Source: an uncultured Bacteroidota bacterium (lineage in GTDB: Bacteria; Bacteroidota; Bacteroidia; Bacteroidales; P3). Taken from it: 64,000 nt of DNA. Shown here one piece after another: positions 25,753 through 33,740 of the stretch. Location: NCBI GenBank assembly GCA_902793295.1, contig CADBDA010000001.1:208910-272909 (forward strand), given 5' to 3'. Under the pieces are notes generated by a model. It searched no databases, was not told the origin of the DNA, and saw nothing but the letters and a program-made list of their open reading frames with translations. Each line of letters opens with the position of its first letter. Positions within the stretch are counted from its first letter, which is position 1. The translations under genes were made by a program, and so were the position numbers.

Positions 25753-26679
25753 GTGTCAATTGTCCAATCCATATCCGACCCTGAGTGGAAACGCGCCTTG
25801 CGTTCGTTCCAGACCTATCTGACCTTGGAGCGTCAGCTGTCGGCCAATTCGGTGGAGAACTATCTGCGCGACGTGTCGCATCTGGCGCGATATGCCGCAT
25901 CGGTGGGGTGCGGGCCCACGCAGGTCGACCTGCAGGTGCTGCGGGGGCTGCTGGTGCAGCTCAACGAGACCGGCATCGCCCTGGCGTCGCAATGTCGCAT
26001 CGTCAGCGGTTTGCGCACTTTCTACCGCATGATGGTTGTGGAGGATGCCGTGAAGGAGAATCCCGCCACGCTGCTCGAGATGCCCCGTTCGTCGCACCAT
26101 CTGCCCGATGTGCTCAACAACGACGAGATCGACGCCCTCGAGGCCACCTTCGACCTCAGCATTCCCGACCAAGCCCGCAACTATGTCATCGTCGAGGTCC
26201 TCTACGGCTGCGGTTTGCGCGTGTCGGAGCTGGTCGGCTTGCACCTTTCGGCCATCTATGCCGACGAGGAGTGCCTGCTGGTCACCGGCAAGGGCGACAA
26301 GCAGCGCTGGGTGCCCATCAACGCCCATGCCCTCCATCTGCTGATGCAGTATATCGGCACCAATCGTTCGCAGGTCAAGGCCAAACCCGGCGAGGAGAAG
26401 TATGTATTCCTTTCGCGGCTGGGGCGCCACCTGTCGCGCAACTACGTCTTCATGTTCCTCAAGGCGGCGGTGGAGAAGGCCGGCATCAAGAAAAACATCT
26501 CGCCCCACAGCCTGCGCCACAGCTTTGCCACCGAGCTCGTCGCCAATGGTGCCGACCTGCGCGCCGTGCAGGAGATGCTGGGACACGAGAAGATCAACAC
26601 CACCGAAATCTACACCCACCTGTCGCACCAGTACCTGCGCGACACCATCAGCATCTACCACCCCCATTACCGAAAATAG
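25753..26679 (+). CDS. xerD: Tyrosine recombinase XerD-type
   Basis: 308 residues from a GTG start; no upstream ATG is available in frame. N-terminal SAM-like core-binding domain (about 8-100, 'FQTYLTLERQLSANSVENYLRDV'). The catalytic domain carries all active-site residues: Arg in 'YGCGLRVSELVGL', Lys in 'TGKGDKQRWVPI', His-x-x-Arg in 'SPHSLRHSFATEL', and His plus nucleophilic Tyr in 'LGHEKINTTEIYTHLS'. Length and motifs fit the housekeeping Xer recombinase that resolves chromosome dimers at dif rather than a phage integrase, and no mobile element surrounds it. XerC versus XerD cannot be settled from sequence alone; Bacteroidota enzymes of this type are usually named XerD. Confidence 0.85.
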   Translation: MSIVQSISDPEWKRALRSFQTYLTLERQLSANSVENYLRDVSHLARYAASVGCGPTQVDLQVLRGLLVQLNETGIALASQCRIVSGLRTFYRMMVVEDAVKENPATLLEMPRSSHHLPDVLNNDEIDALEATFDLSIPDQARNYVIVEVLYGCGLRVSELVGLHLSAIYADEECLLVTGKGDKQRWVPINAHALHLLMQYIGTNRSQVKAKPGEEKYVFLSRLGRHLSRNYVFMFLKAAVEKAGIKKNISPHSLRHSFATELVANGADLRAVQEMLGHEKINTTEIYTHLSHQYLRDTISIYHPHYRK

Positions 26680-26763
26680 CCGTTTGTGCTTTCAGATTCA
26701 GTCCTTTGCGGCCCCGACTATCTCCATTTTGCAACTTTTTGGCCGTCGTGCGTTGTTTTTTTG

Positions 26764-26771
26764 TACTTTTG
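26764..26771 (+). promoter_or_regulatory. Predicted -7 box for sufB
   Basis: TACTTTTG followed by CA, 28 bases upstream of the sufB ATG at 26800. A TTTG at 26738-26741 is slightly too far (22 bases) for an ideal -33 element. Confidence 0.6.
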
Positions 26772-26799
26772 CATACGATTCTTGATACATTTATTGATA

Positions 26800-28266
26800 A
26801 TGGAAAACAACGAAAAGGATATCATACAAGAAGTTACGAACGAAGACTACAAATGGGGATTCGTCACAAATATCGATACCGACACCATTGGCAAGGGCTT
26901 GAACGAGGAGGTGGTGCGTACCATTTCGCAGAAAAAAGGCGAGCCCGAGTGGCTGCTTGAATTCCGCCTGAAGGCGTTCCGCAAGTGGCAGACCATGACG
27001 GAGCCCGACTGGGCGCATCTGGAATATGAGAAGCCCAAGTATCAGGAAATCATCTACTATGCCGCTCCCAAACAGAAAGAGCTGAAAAAGAGCATGGACG
27101 AGGTCGACCCCGAGTTGCTGGCCACGTTCGACAAGCTGGGCATACCCCTGCGCGAGCGCGAGGCGCTGGCCGGCGTCGAGTCGTCGGTGGGCGTCGCCTA
27201 CGATGCCATCATGGACTCGGTGAGCGTGAAGACCACCAGCCAGAAGATGCTGGAAGAGAAAGGCATCATTTTCTGTCCCATCAGCGAGGCGGTGCAGAAG
27301 TATCCCGACCTCGTCAAGCAGTACCTCGGCAGCGTCGTTCCCAGCAGCGACAATTTCTTTGCTGCGCTCAATAGCGCTGTTTTCAGCGACGGCTCCTTCT
27401 GCTATATCCCCAAGGGCGTCCGCTGCCCCATCGAGCTCAGCTCCTATTTCCGTATCAACGCCCGCGGCACCGGCCAGTTCGAGCGCACCCTCATCGTGGC
27501 CGACGAAGGCGCCTATGTCAGCTACATGGAAGGCTGCACGGCGCCGCAACGCGACGAGAACCAGCTGCATGCCGCCATCGTCGAAATCGTGGCGCTGAAG
27601 GATGCCGAGGTCAAATACAGCACCGTCCAGAACTGGTATCCCGGCGACAAGCAGGGCAGGGGAGGCATCTACAATTTCGTCACCAAGCGCGGCATCTGCA
27701 AGGGCTCGCACTCCAAAATCAGCTGGACGCAGGTCGAGACCGGCAGCGCCGTCACCTGGAAATACCCCAGCTGCATCCTGCAGGGCGACAACAGCACCGC
27801 CGAGTTCTACAGCGTGGCCGTCACCAACAACTATCAACAGGCCGACACCGGCACGAAGATGATCCATATCGGCAAGAACACCTCGAGCACCATCATGAGC
27901 AAGGGCATCAGCGCCGGACACAGCCAGAACAGCTACCGCGGTCTGGTGCAGATCAACAAAGGCGCCGAGAACGCACGTAACTTTTCGCAATGCGACAGCC
28001 TGCTGCTGGGCGACCAGTGTGGCGCCCACACCTGGCCCTATATCAAGGCCAACAACAGCAGCGCCATTCTGGAGCATGAGGCCACCACATCGAAGATCTC
28101 CGAAGACCAGCTCTTCTATTGCCAGCAGCGTGGCATCAGTCCCGAAAGCGCCGTGGGGCTCATCGTCAACGGCTACGCCAAGGACGTGCTGAAAAAGCTC
28201 CCGATGGAATTTGCTGTCGAGGCACAGAAACTGCTCAGCATCAGTCTTGAAGGCAGCGTGGGTTGA
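26800..28266 (+). CDS. sufB: Fe-S cluster assembly scaffold SufB
   Basis: 488 residues from the ATG at 26800, which lies just after a -7 box; the frame is open further upstream but that part overlaps the promoter. SufB with SufC and SufD forms the scaffold on which Fe-S clusters are built. Recognisable parts: '[20 protein letters not shown]' at the N-terminus, '[20 protein letters not shown]', '[20 protein letters not shown]', '[10 protein letters not shown]' and '[18 protein letters not shown]', the beta-helix core with the conserved Cys, then '[20 protein letters not shown]'. Unusually, sufC and sufD do not follow; the next gene is a thioesterase 87 bases on. Confidence 0.92.
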   Translation: MENNEKDIIQEVTNEDYKWGFVTNIDTDTIGKGLNEEVVRTISQKKGEPEWLLEFRLKAFRKWQTMTEPDWAHLEYEKPKYQEIIYYAAPKQKELKKSMDEVDPELLATFDKLGIPLREREALAGVESSVGVAYDAIMDSVSVKTTSQKMLEEKGIIFCPISEAVQKYPDLVKQYLGSVVPSSDNFFAALNSAVFSDGSFCYIPKGVRCPIELSSYFRINARGTGQFERTLIVADEGAYVSYMEGCTAPQRDENQLHAAIVEIVALKDAEVKYSTVQNWYPGDKQGRGGIYNFVTKRGICKGSHSKISWTQVETGSAVTWKYPSCILQGDNSTAEFYSVAVTNNYQQADTGTKMIHIGKNTSSTIMSKGISAGHSQNSYRGLVQINKGAENARNFSQCDSLLLGDQCGAHTWPYIKANNSSAILEHEATTSKISEDQLFYCQQRGISPESAVGLIVNGYAKDVLKKLPMEFAVEAQKLLSISLEGSVG

Positions 28267-28353
28267 TGCACCAAGCCGTCCGTTTTCCGAATGGGTCGAC
28301 AGGCAAAGAAGCCGAAGGTCCGCTGAAAGATTGCGAATAAAGAATACTACATC

Positions 28354-28818
28354 ATGGACATACAACCCTACCGACACGAGGTGAAATACTACGAGTGCGA
28401 CCGCATGGGCATTACGCACCACAGCAATTATATACGCTTCATGGAAGAGGCACGCGTCGACTGGATGGACCAGTTGGGCTACGGCTTCGACCGCATGGAG
28501 GCCGAAGGGGTGGTGTCGCCCGTGGTGTCGGTCGACTGCCGTTATCGCCACACCACCACGTTCAAGGATGTTGTCGAGGTTGCCGTCCGGGTGCAGGAGA
28601 TGTCGGCGTTGAAGATTGTCTTCGGCTACACCATGGAGTGCGCCGGACGCGTGGTGTGCACAGCCACCAGCACCCATTGCTTTCTGGAGGATGGACGGCC
28701 GGTGTCGCTCGAGAAGCGTTTCCCCGAGCTGTATGCGAAGATACAGATTCTAAAGGGGGACATCGGCGGATGCCTGACGACAGGGGCTGGGGCTCCCCGC
28801 CGAGGTGAATCTTTTTAA
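28354..28818 (+). CDS. YbgC-like acyl-CoA thioesterase (hotdog fold)
   Basis: 154 residues. The hotdog-fold 4HBT signature is clear: 'VKYYECDRMGITHHSNYIRF' followed by 'MEEARVDWMDQLGYG', then 'VDCRYRHTTTFKDVVEVAVRV' and 'CTATSTHCFL'. These enzymes hydrolyse acyl-CoA thioesters; the catalytic Asp of the YbgC type corresponds to the Asp of 'ECDRMG'. The family usually ends near residue 135-140; here the last about 12 residues ('GAGAPRRGESF') and the stop codon are encoded by the dispersed GC-rich repeat at 28797-28872, so the tail is probably acquired. It follows sufB, but the 87-base gap leaves co-transcription open. Confidence 0.8.
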   Translation: MDIQPYRHEVKYYECDRMGITHHSNYIRFMEEARVDWMDQLGYGFDRMEAEGVVSPVVSVDCRYRHTTTFKDVVEVAVRVQEMSALKIVFGYTMECAGRVVCTATSTHCFLEDGRPVSLEKRFPELYAKIQILKGDIGGCLTTGAGAPRRGESF

Positions 28819-28872
28819 ATTCTTTTGAATCTTTTTTTTTGCCAGGTTGGGTGGCTCCCCGCCTCGGCGGGA
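28797..28872 (-). repeat. Dispersed palindromic repeat, copy 2
   Basis: Read on the minus strand: CCCGCCGAGGCGGGGAGCC, then ACCCAACC, then an A-rich part with AAAAGATTCAAAAG and AAAAAGATTCACC, ending in CTCGGCGGGG. It matches copy 1 at 21408-21463 in order and sequence (GGCGGGGA-CCACCCAACC with one difference). GGCTCCCCGCC occurs as a direct repeat at both ends (28791-28801 and 28853-28863). The 5' end of the repeat overlaps the thioesterase stop. Confidence 0.65.
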
Positions 28873-28986
28873 AAAAACAATTTATGTGCCAGCCAAACAA
28901 TCCCGTCGTAGGTGGGAAGAAAATTATGGAGTTTTTAAAATTTGGGGTTGGGGGCTTTTTGGTTGATGGATGTCGGGAAAAATGCG

Positions 28987-28994
28987 TACTTTTG
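28987..28994 (+). promoter_or_regulatory. Predicted -7 box for copZ-copA
   Basis: TACTTTTG followed by CA, 33 bases before the copZ start; a TTG at 28963-28965 is 21 bases upstream. No palindromic operator for a copper repressor is obvious. Confidence 0.6.
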
Positions 28995-29026
28995 CAAGTC
29001 GAAAAAGGAAAAATCGTATAATCGCT

Positions 29027-29233
29027 ATGAAACAGATAATCAAAGTTGAGGGTATGCGTTGCGAGCATTGTGAGGCTCGTGTGGAGCAGACCCTTTCGAA
29101 GATGGAGGGCGTGGCCAGCGTCAAGGCCAGCCATGTGAACAACAGCGTGGAGGTGGATTACGACCCCGCCAAGGTCAGCGCTACCGAACTTGCCGACACC
29201 ATCGAGGACTGCGGCTACTCCGTTACCCTATGA
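29027..29233 (+). CDS. copZ: Copper chaperone (HMA domain)
   Basis: 68 residues from the ATG at 29027, forming a single ferredoxin-like heavy-metal-associated domain. The metal site is 'GMRCEHCEARVEQ' (CxxC), followed by 'KMEGVASVKASHVNNSVEVDYDP' and 'LADTIEDCGYSVTL', all standard for CopZ/Atx1 chaperones that carry Cu(I) in the cytosol. Its stop overlaps the start of the P-type ATPase as ATGA, so chaperone and pump are translationally coupled. Start choice: an upstream in-frame ATG would lie inside the promoter. Confidence 0.9.
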   Translation: MKQIIKVEGMRCEHCEARVEQTLSKMEGVASVKASHVNNSVEVDYDPAKVSATELADTIEDCGYSVTL

Positions 29234-31095
29234 CCGAAAGACGTACTTTCCCTGTGGTGGGCATGATGTGCGCCGCCTGTTCTGCCAATGTGGATCGTTG
29301 TCTGCGTCGCATTGAAGGAGTGCAGGGGGTGTCGGTGTCGTTGCCCGGACGCACCGCTATGGTTGACTACGACCCCGAGAAGATATCTCCCGAGGATTTG
29401 CGTCGCGAAGTGGCTGCGGCAGGATACGAACTGATTGTCGACAGCAACACCGATGTGGAGGACATCCATCGTCGCGCCTTTGTCGACTTGCGCCGTCGCA
29501 TGTGGCTTTCGTGGCTCTTTGCGGCGGTGGTGATGGCCCTGTCAATGCATTGGCTGCGGCTGGGTCCGCAAGGGGTCGACCATCTGGTGTGCATGCTGAC
29601 GGCAGCGCTGTCGCTTGCGGTTTGTGGCCGCCAGTTCTTTGTGGTGGCATGGCGGCAGCTGAAGCACCGCTCGGCCAATATGGACACGCTGGTGGCGCTC
29701 TCGACCGGCATTGCCTTCCTTTTCAGCGTCTACCTCACCATCGCTGGGGCCGAACACACCTGGTTCGACTCGGCGACGATGATCACCAGTTTCGTGCTCA
29801 CCGGGCGACTGCTAGAGGAACGCGCCAAGAACAGCACCGCATCGTCGATCCGCGCCCTGATGGGTCTGCAACCCAAAAGCGCCCATCTGGTCGATGTGGC
29901 GGAAGGCACGGTCAGCGATGTGCCCATCGCCACCCTGCAGCCGTGCGACCTGCTGGAGGTTCGCACGGGCGAGGCCGTCCCGGTAGATGGCGTGGTGCGA
30001 AGCGGCGAGGCTGCGGTGGATGAGAGCATGATCAGCGGCGAACCCGTGCCCGTGCCCAAACGGAAGGGCGACCGCCTGCTGGCCGGCACCCTTGTGCGAC
30101 AGGGGTCGGTGCGCATGCGTGCCGAACAGGTCGGCAGCGACACGGTACTGGCGGGCATCATCCGCATGGTGCAGCAGGCCCAAGGCAGCAAGGCCCCCGT
30201 GCAACGCATCGTCGACAAGGTGGCGCTGGTCTTCGTGCCCGCCGTGCTGACCATCGCATTGGTCACCTTCGCCGTGTGGATGCTTGTGGACGGCGACCTG
30301 CAGCATGCCCTTATCACGTCGGTCTCGGTGCTGGTCATCGCCTGTCCCTGTGCCATGGGGCTGGCCACGCCGACGGCGCTGATGGTGGGAATAGGGCGCG
30401 CCGCCGAACACGGCATTCTGGTCAAAGACGCCACCGCACTCGAACTGATGCATCGCGTGTCGGCGCTGGTGACCGACAAGACCGGCACGCTCACCATTCC
30501 CAACACCGATATTACGGCCATCGACACCCTGGCCCCCGACGAACGCGAACGCCTGAAACCCCATGCCGACGAGGCTGTGCGGCAGTTGCAGCAGATGGGT
30601 ATCACGGTATGGATGACGAGTGGCGACCGCGACGATGCCGCCGCCTACTGGGCGCGGAAAGCCGGCATTGGCCACTACCGCAGCCGCGTGCTGCCTCAGG
30701 ACAAGGAAGAGCTGGTGCGGCAGTTGCAGAGGGAAGAGCACGTGGTGGCGATGATAGGCGACGGCGTCAACGACTCGCAGGCGTTGGCTGTGGCCGACGT
30801 GAGCGTCGCCATAGGTCGCGGCACCGACGTGGCCATGGAGGTGGCGCAAGTCACCCTGATGAGCGACGACCTGCGGACGCTGCCCGATGCCATCCGCCTG
30901 TCGCGACACACGGTGCGCACCGTTCGGGAAAACCTCTTCTGGGCATTCGTCTACAACGCCGTCTGCATTCCGTTGGCGGCCGGCCTGGTTCCCGCCGTGC
31001 ACATCACTCCCATGTGGGCCTCGGCCCTGATGGCCTTCAGCAGCGTCAGCGTGGTGCTGAACAGCTTGCGGCTACGTGTGAAGAAAATCAACTAG
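29230..31095 (+). CDS. copA: Copper P1B-type ATPase lacking most of the nucleotide-binding domain
   Basis: 621 residues; typical CopA proteins have about 730-830. One N-terminal HMA domain with 'GMMCAACSANVDR' (CxxC) is followed by P1B membrane helices, the actuator motif 'DESMISGEPVPVPK', the ion site 'IACPCAMGLATPTALM' (CPC), phosphorylation Asp416 in 'DKTGTLT', 'TSGDRDDAAAYWA', and the hinge 'MIGDGVNDSQALAVADV'. Only about 95 residues separate Asp416 from the GDG Asp, against roughly 190-200 in well-known CopA proteins, and the HP motif of the N-domain is absent. The frame is intact and all other motifs are present. Coupled to copZ; export of Cu(I) is the likely role. Confidence 0.85.
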   Translation: MTERRTFPVVGMMCAACSANVDRCLRRIEGVQGVSVSLPGRTAMVDYDPEKISPEDLRREVAAAGYELIVDSNTDVEDIHRRAFVDLRRRMWLSWLFAAVVMALSMHWLRLGPQGVDHLVCMLTAALSLAVCGRQFFVVAWRQLKHRSANMDTLVALSTGIAFLFSVYLTIAGAEHTWFDSATMITSFVLTGRLLEERAKNSTASSIRALMGLQPKSAHLVDVAEGTVSDVPIATLQPCDLLEVRTGEAVPVDGVVRSGEAAVDESMISGEPVPVPKRKGDRLLAGTLVRQGSVRMRAEQVGSDTVLAGIIRMVQQAQGSKAPVQRIVDKVALVFVPAVLTIALVTFAVWMLVDGDLQHALITSVSVLVIACPCAMGLATPTALMVGIGRAAEHGILVKDATALELMHRVSALVTDKTGTLTIPNTDITAIDTLAPDERERLKPHADEAVRQLQQMGITVWMTSGDRDDAAAYWARKAGIGHYRSRVLPQDKEELVRQLQREEHVVAMIGDGVNDSQALAVADVSVAIGRGTDVAMEVAQVTLMSDDLRTLPDAIRLSRHTVRTVRENLFWAFVYNAVCIPLAAGLVPAVHITPMWASALMAFSSVSVVLNSLRLRVKKIN

Positions 31096-31171
31096 GGACG
31101 AGCCTTCCACCCACAGGGAAGCACAACACACGTCCAAGGGAAGCATGCGTCGACGCTTCCGCCCTTGCGAG

Positions 31172-31255
31172 CGGCTATTTCACTATGGTTAGTTCACTTT
31201 TGTTCGGAATGCCGATTGCGGCTATTTCACTTTTGTCCAGTAGACCGATTCGCTG
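31172..31255. repeat. Degenerate tandem duplication over the 3' end of the DUF2147 gene
   Basis: GCGGCTATTTCACT occurs at about 31171 and again at 31219, and TTCACTTTTGTTCGG...CCGATT at about 31192 resembles TTCACTTTTGTCCAG...CCGATT at about 31226. The copies lie 35-50 bases apart and include the stop codon of the minus-strand gene. Confidence 0.5.
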
Positions 31256-31680
31256 ATGCCCATCAGCGACCCTTTCAGTTTGAGCCGGCCGTCGGCGACG
31301 AATTCGACCGTCAGGTTGGCGCGGATGCCCCGTTGGGGATCGTAGATTTTTGTGTCGTCCCAGCGGTGCTTCTTGGCGTTGTAGCGCAGACTGCTGAAGA
31401 GCACGATGCGGTCGCAGGGGGTGGAGCGGAGTTTCTTGTCGGGGTTCTTGCTGTCCAGCAGTTTGTTGCCCTTGCTGTCGCGGTCGTGTTCCACCCAGGT
31501 GATTTGGGCCTGGTAGGTGCCGTTTTTGAGGCGGGTGATTTTGGCACGGAAGTTGTCGCTGCCCTGTTTACCGCTATAGGTGCCCACAATGGCGTCGGCG
31601 TTGTTGTTGAGAGTGTTTTGTGCTTCGGCGCCAGCGACGAGGCCCAGAAGCATGGCGATGAGTAGAAATGCTTTTTTCAT
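31222..31680 (-). CDS. DUF2147 exported protein
   Basis: 152 residues from the ATG at 31678-31680 (an ATG three codons upstream is possible). A signal peptide (about 1-21, '...VAGAEAQ') is followed by one DUF2147 domain: 'IVGTYSGKQGSDNFRAKI' , 'YQAQITWVEHDRDSKGNKLLD', 'NPDKKLRSTPCDRIVLF', and C-terminal 'RLKLKGSLMGISESVYWTK'. DUF2147 proteins are small periplasmic or secreted beta-barrels of unknown function, common in Bacteroidota. It follows the TonB-domain gene on the same strand with a 24-base gap and may share its transcript. Confidence 0.8.
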   Translation of the reverse strand: MKKAFLLIAMLLGLVAGAEAQNTLNNNADAIVGTYSGKQGSDNFRAKITRLKNGTYQAQITWVEHDRDSKGNKLLDSKNPDKKLRSTPCDRIVLFSSLRYNAKKHRWDDTKIYDPQRGIRANLTVEFVADGRLKLKGSLMGISESVYWTKVK

Positions 31681-31704
31681 GGATGGCATCAGTTGTTTGC
31701 AGTT

Positions 31705-32628
31705 TTAATGTCGGGCCGGTTGCCCGTTTGTTGAGTCCTCTTGGCTGGCGGGAGTGCCGTTGTCGTCGCGGAATCGGATCATCAGGTCGCTTTCGGGCTT
31801 GGAGTCCTCTTTGGGGACGGCCGGGCGGCGGCGGACGGTGCCTAAAACTTTGACGCTTCCCCCTTCGCCGCGGATGGTGCTTTGTAGCTGTTCCTGGCTT
31901 TTGTAGGAGTCGACCTGAGGCTTCGGGGATTCGTTCGGTTGCAGTATCTGAACAGGCGCCATACCTTCGATCATGGGTATGCGGTACTTGGATATGTCGA
32001 AGTAAATGGGCAGCAAAACCGATTCGCTGACCGGCAAGCCGTTGTCGAGCGCCGGCACCCATCGGGGCATGCTGTTCACCAGCCGCAGCGCCTCGAGGCC
32101 GCAGCCGCCACCGATGTCTTTGATGACCTCGGGTCGGACGATGGCGCCGTTGGTGTCGACGGTGAATTGGACGAACACCGTTCCGCCGATGTCCGTTTCG
32201 GCGGCCGTCTGAGGATAGCGCAGATTGTCGTGCAGGAAGCGTTGTAGCGCCTCGGGTCCCCCGGGAAACGTCGGCTCGGTGTGGGCGTTGTAGGTGACTT
32301 TGCCGACTATGATTTCCGAGTAATCCGGCGCGTCGATGCGGGTGACGGTGCTGTCCGTGATGCCGTTGCGGTTGGGGTTCTGGGCTTGGACGTTGCACGT
32401 CGCCGCCAGCCCCAGCGCGATGCCCGCCACGGTGGCCACCTTGCCCAATTGCAGCCGTTCGGTGAGGGCCTGCTCCAGGTAGCGCAGCTCGGCTTCGCAG
32501 CGCGGACAGGTGCCGCTGCAGACGCCCTGGTAGCTGCACTCCTCAGTCTTGAACGGTATGCCGTTTTCGTTGGCGATGTTTTTGCGTAACGATTTCAGTT
32601 CGTTGCAGATATATTTCCCGGAATTCAT
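31705..32628 (-). CDS. TonB-domain protein with a cytoplasmic Cys cluster
   Basis: 307 residues. The N-terminus is soluble and carries four Cys in 'CSYQGVCSGTCPRCEAEL' (about residues 31-48), a likely metal site. One hydrophobic segment follows (about 62-82, 'GKVATVAGIALGLAATC'). Residues about 115-205 are a TonB C-terminal-type domain: 'PTFPGGPEALQRFLHDNLRYP', 'IGGTVFVQFTVDTNGAI', 'EALRLVNSMPRWVPA'. An unusual 100-residue tail rich in Pro, Ser, Lys and Gln comes after it. Bacteroidota have many such TonB-like proteins; whether this one couples to an ExbBD complex is unknown, and exbBD genes are absent here. Confidence 0.75.
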   Translation of the reverse strand: MNSGKYICNELKSLRKNIANENGIPFKTEECSYQGVCSGTCPRCEAELRYLEQALTERLQLGKVATVAGIALGLAATCNVQAQNPNRNGITDSTVTRIDAPDYSEIIVGKVTYNAHTEPTFPGGPEALQRFLHDNLRYPQTAAETDIGGTVFVQFTVDTNGAIVRPEVIKDIGGGCGLEALRLVNSMPRWVPALDNGLPVSESVLLPIYFDISKYRIPMIEGMAPVQILQPNESPKPQVDSYKSQEQLQSTIRGEGGSVKVLGTVRRRPAVPKEDSKPESDLMIRFRDDNGTPASQEDSTNGQPARH

Positions 32629-32723
32629 ATTTGGAAAACTTTTGTTTTTTGCAAAAATACACTTTTTTTTTCAAACAGGCGGGAACAGCCGCCCGAGTTG
32701 TGGAAAAAATGTCGGAAAAATTA

Positions 32724-32755
32724 TTTGGCAGAGTGGTCGAAAAGTCGTACTTTTG
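32724..32755 (+). promoter_or_regulatory. Predicted Bacteroidota promoter for the TrmH-like gene
   Basis: TTTG (32724-32727), 20-base spacer, TACTTTTG (32748-32755) followed by CA. The -7 box ends only 9 bases before the ATG at 32765, so the mRNA would be almost leaderless. Confidence 0.72.
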
Positions 32756-32764
32756 CAATTTGAT

Positions 32765-33301
32765 ATGACCCATAAACTCACCACTCAGGAAATGAACCGG
32801 CTGTCGGTCGAAGCCTTCCGTGCCAGCGCGAAACTGCCCCTCACGGTGGTGCTCGACAACGTCCGTTCGCAGAACAATATCGGCTCGGTGTTCCGCACCG
32901 CCGACGCCTTCCGCGTGGAGCACATAGCCCTTTGCGGCATCTGTTCCACGCCCCCCCACCGCGAGATACACAAGACCGCCCTCGGCGCCGAGGAGAGCGT
33001 GGCGTGGAGCTACCACGAGGACACGCTCGAATGTGTGCGTTCGCTCAAGGAGCGCGGCTACCGCATCTATGCCGTCGAGATAGCCCACGACAGCCTGAAA
33101 CTGGGCACCGACCGCGTGGACGGCGAAGGTCCGCTGGCCATCGTCTTCGGCAACGAGATAGAAGGCGTGCAGGAGTCGGTCATCGAACTGTGCGACGGCG
33201 CACTCGAAATACCCCAAGAGGGCACCAAACACAGCCTGAACGTCAGCTGCGCCGCCGCCATCGTGATGTGGGAACTGTTCAAGGTGATGAAGCGCGGATG
33301 A
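32765..33301 (+). CDS. SpoU/TrmH-family RNA 2'-O-methyltransferase
   Basis: 178 residues from the ATG at 32765; the open frame upstream overlaps the promoter and the divergent gene. The SPOUT knot motifs are all present: 'LDNVRSQNNIGSVFRTADAF' (motif 1 with the catalytic Arg), 'LAIVFGNEIEGVQESVIE' (motif 2), and 'IPQEGTKHSLNVSCAAAIVM' (motif 3, SAM-binding knot). This short, single-domain form is common in Bacteroidota and methylates a tRNA or rRNA ribose; the target is unknown. It is followed by a CGCAxxGCC-type gene 69 bases on. Confidence 0.88.
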   Translation: MTHKLTTQEMNRLSVEAFRASAKLPLTVVLDNVRSQNNIGSVFRTADAFRVEHIALCGICSTPPHREIHKTALGAEESVAWSYHEDTLECVRSLKERGYRIYAVEIAHDSLKLGTDRVDGEGPLAIVFGNEIEGVQESVIELCDGALEIPQEGTKHSLNVSCAAAIVMWELFKVMKRG

Positions 33302-33370
33302 CGCCGCCCCAAGGGCCGAAGAAAATTTGATTGCATTAGTTTTTTGACACATAAGATTCCAACTAACGTT

Positions 33371-33727
33371 ATGGACAAAGAAGAAAGAAGCGAAAAAGCC
33401 CGTGCGTTGCACAAGCAAGGCTGCAACTGCTGCCAGTCGGTGGTGATGGCCTACGCCGACCGGCTGCCCATCGACGAGCAGCAAGCCATGGATGTGGCCG
33501 CCCCCTTCGGTCGCGGCATCAGCGGTTGCCGCGAGGTGTGCGGCTGCGTCAGCGGCATGGCCATGGTTTGCGGCCTCACCGGCCACACCGCCGATGTGCG
33601 ACCCCTGATTGAGAAATTCCGTGCCGAAGAAGGCGACATCGTCTGCGGACGCCTCCTGCAGATGGGCAAGAAACCTTGTCCCGAAATGGTGGCCGACGCC
33701 GCCGGCATGCTGGCAGAAATCCTGTAG
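33371..33727 (+). CDS. CGCAxxGCC-type redox protein
   Basis: 118 residues from the ATG at 33371. The Cys pattern fits the C_GCAxxG_C_C family: 'KQGCNCCQSVVMAY', 'APFGRGISGCREVCGCVSGMAM', and 'CGRLLQMGKKPCPEM'. Members are small cytoplasmic proteins thought to bind a metal or cluster, often near redox enzymes; none has a firmly assigned activity. The spacing of the first Cys pair is slightly altered (GCNCC). It lies 13 bases upstream of the CoA-transferase and is probably in the same operon. Confidence 0.75.
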   Translation: MDKEERSEKARALHKQGCNCCQSVVMAYADRLPIDEQQAMDVAAPFGRGISGCREVCGCVSGMAMVCGLTGHTADVRPLIEKFRAEEGDIVCGRLLQMGKKPCPEMVADAAGMLAEIL

Positions 33728-33740
33728 ACAGAAGACGACT

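Noticed and set aside
25753..26679. Phage or island integrase
   Set aside because: Sequence and length fit the housekeeping XerD-type enzyme, and no tRNA, phage or att-like repeats lie beside it.
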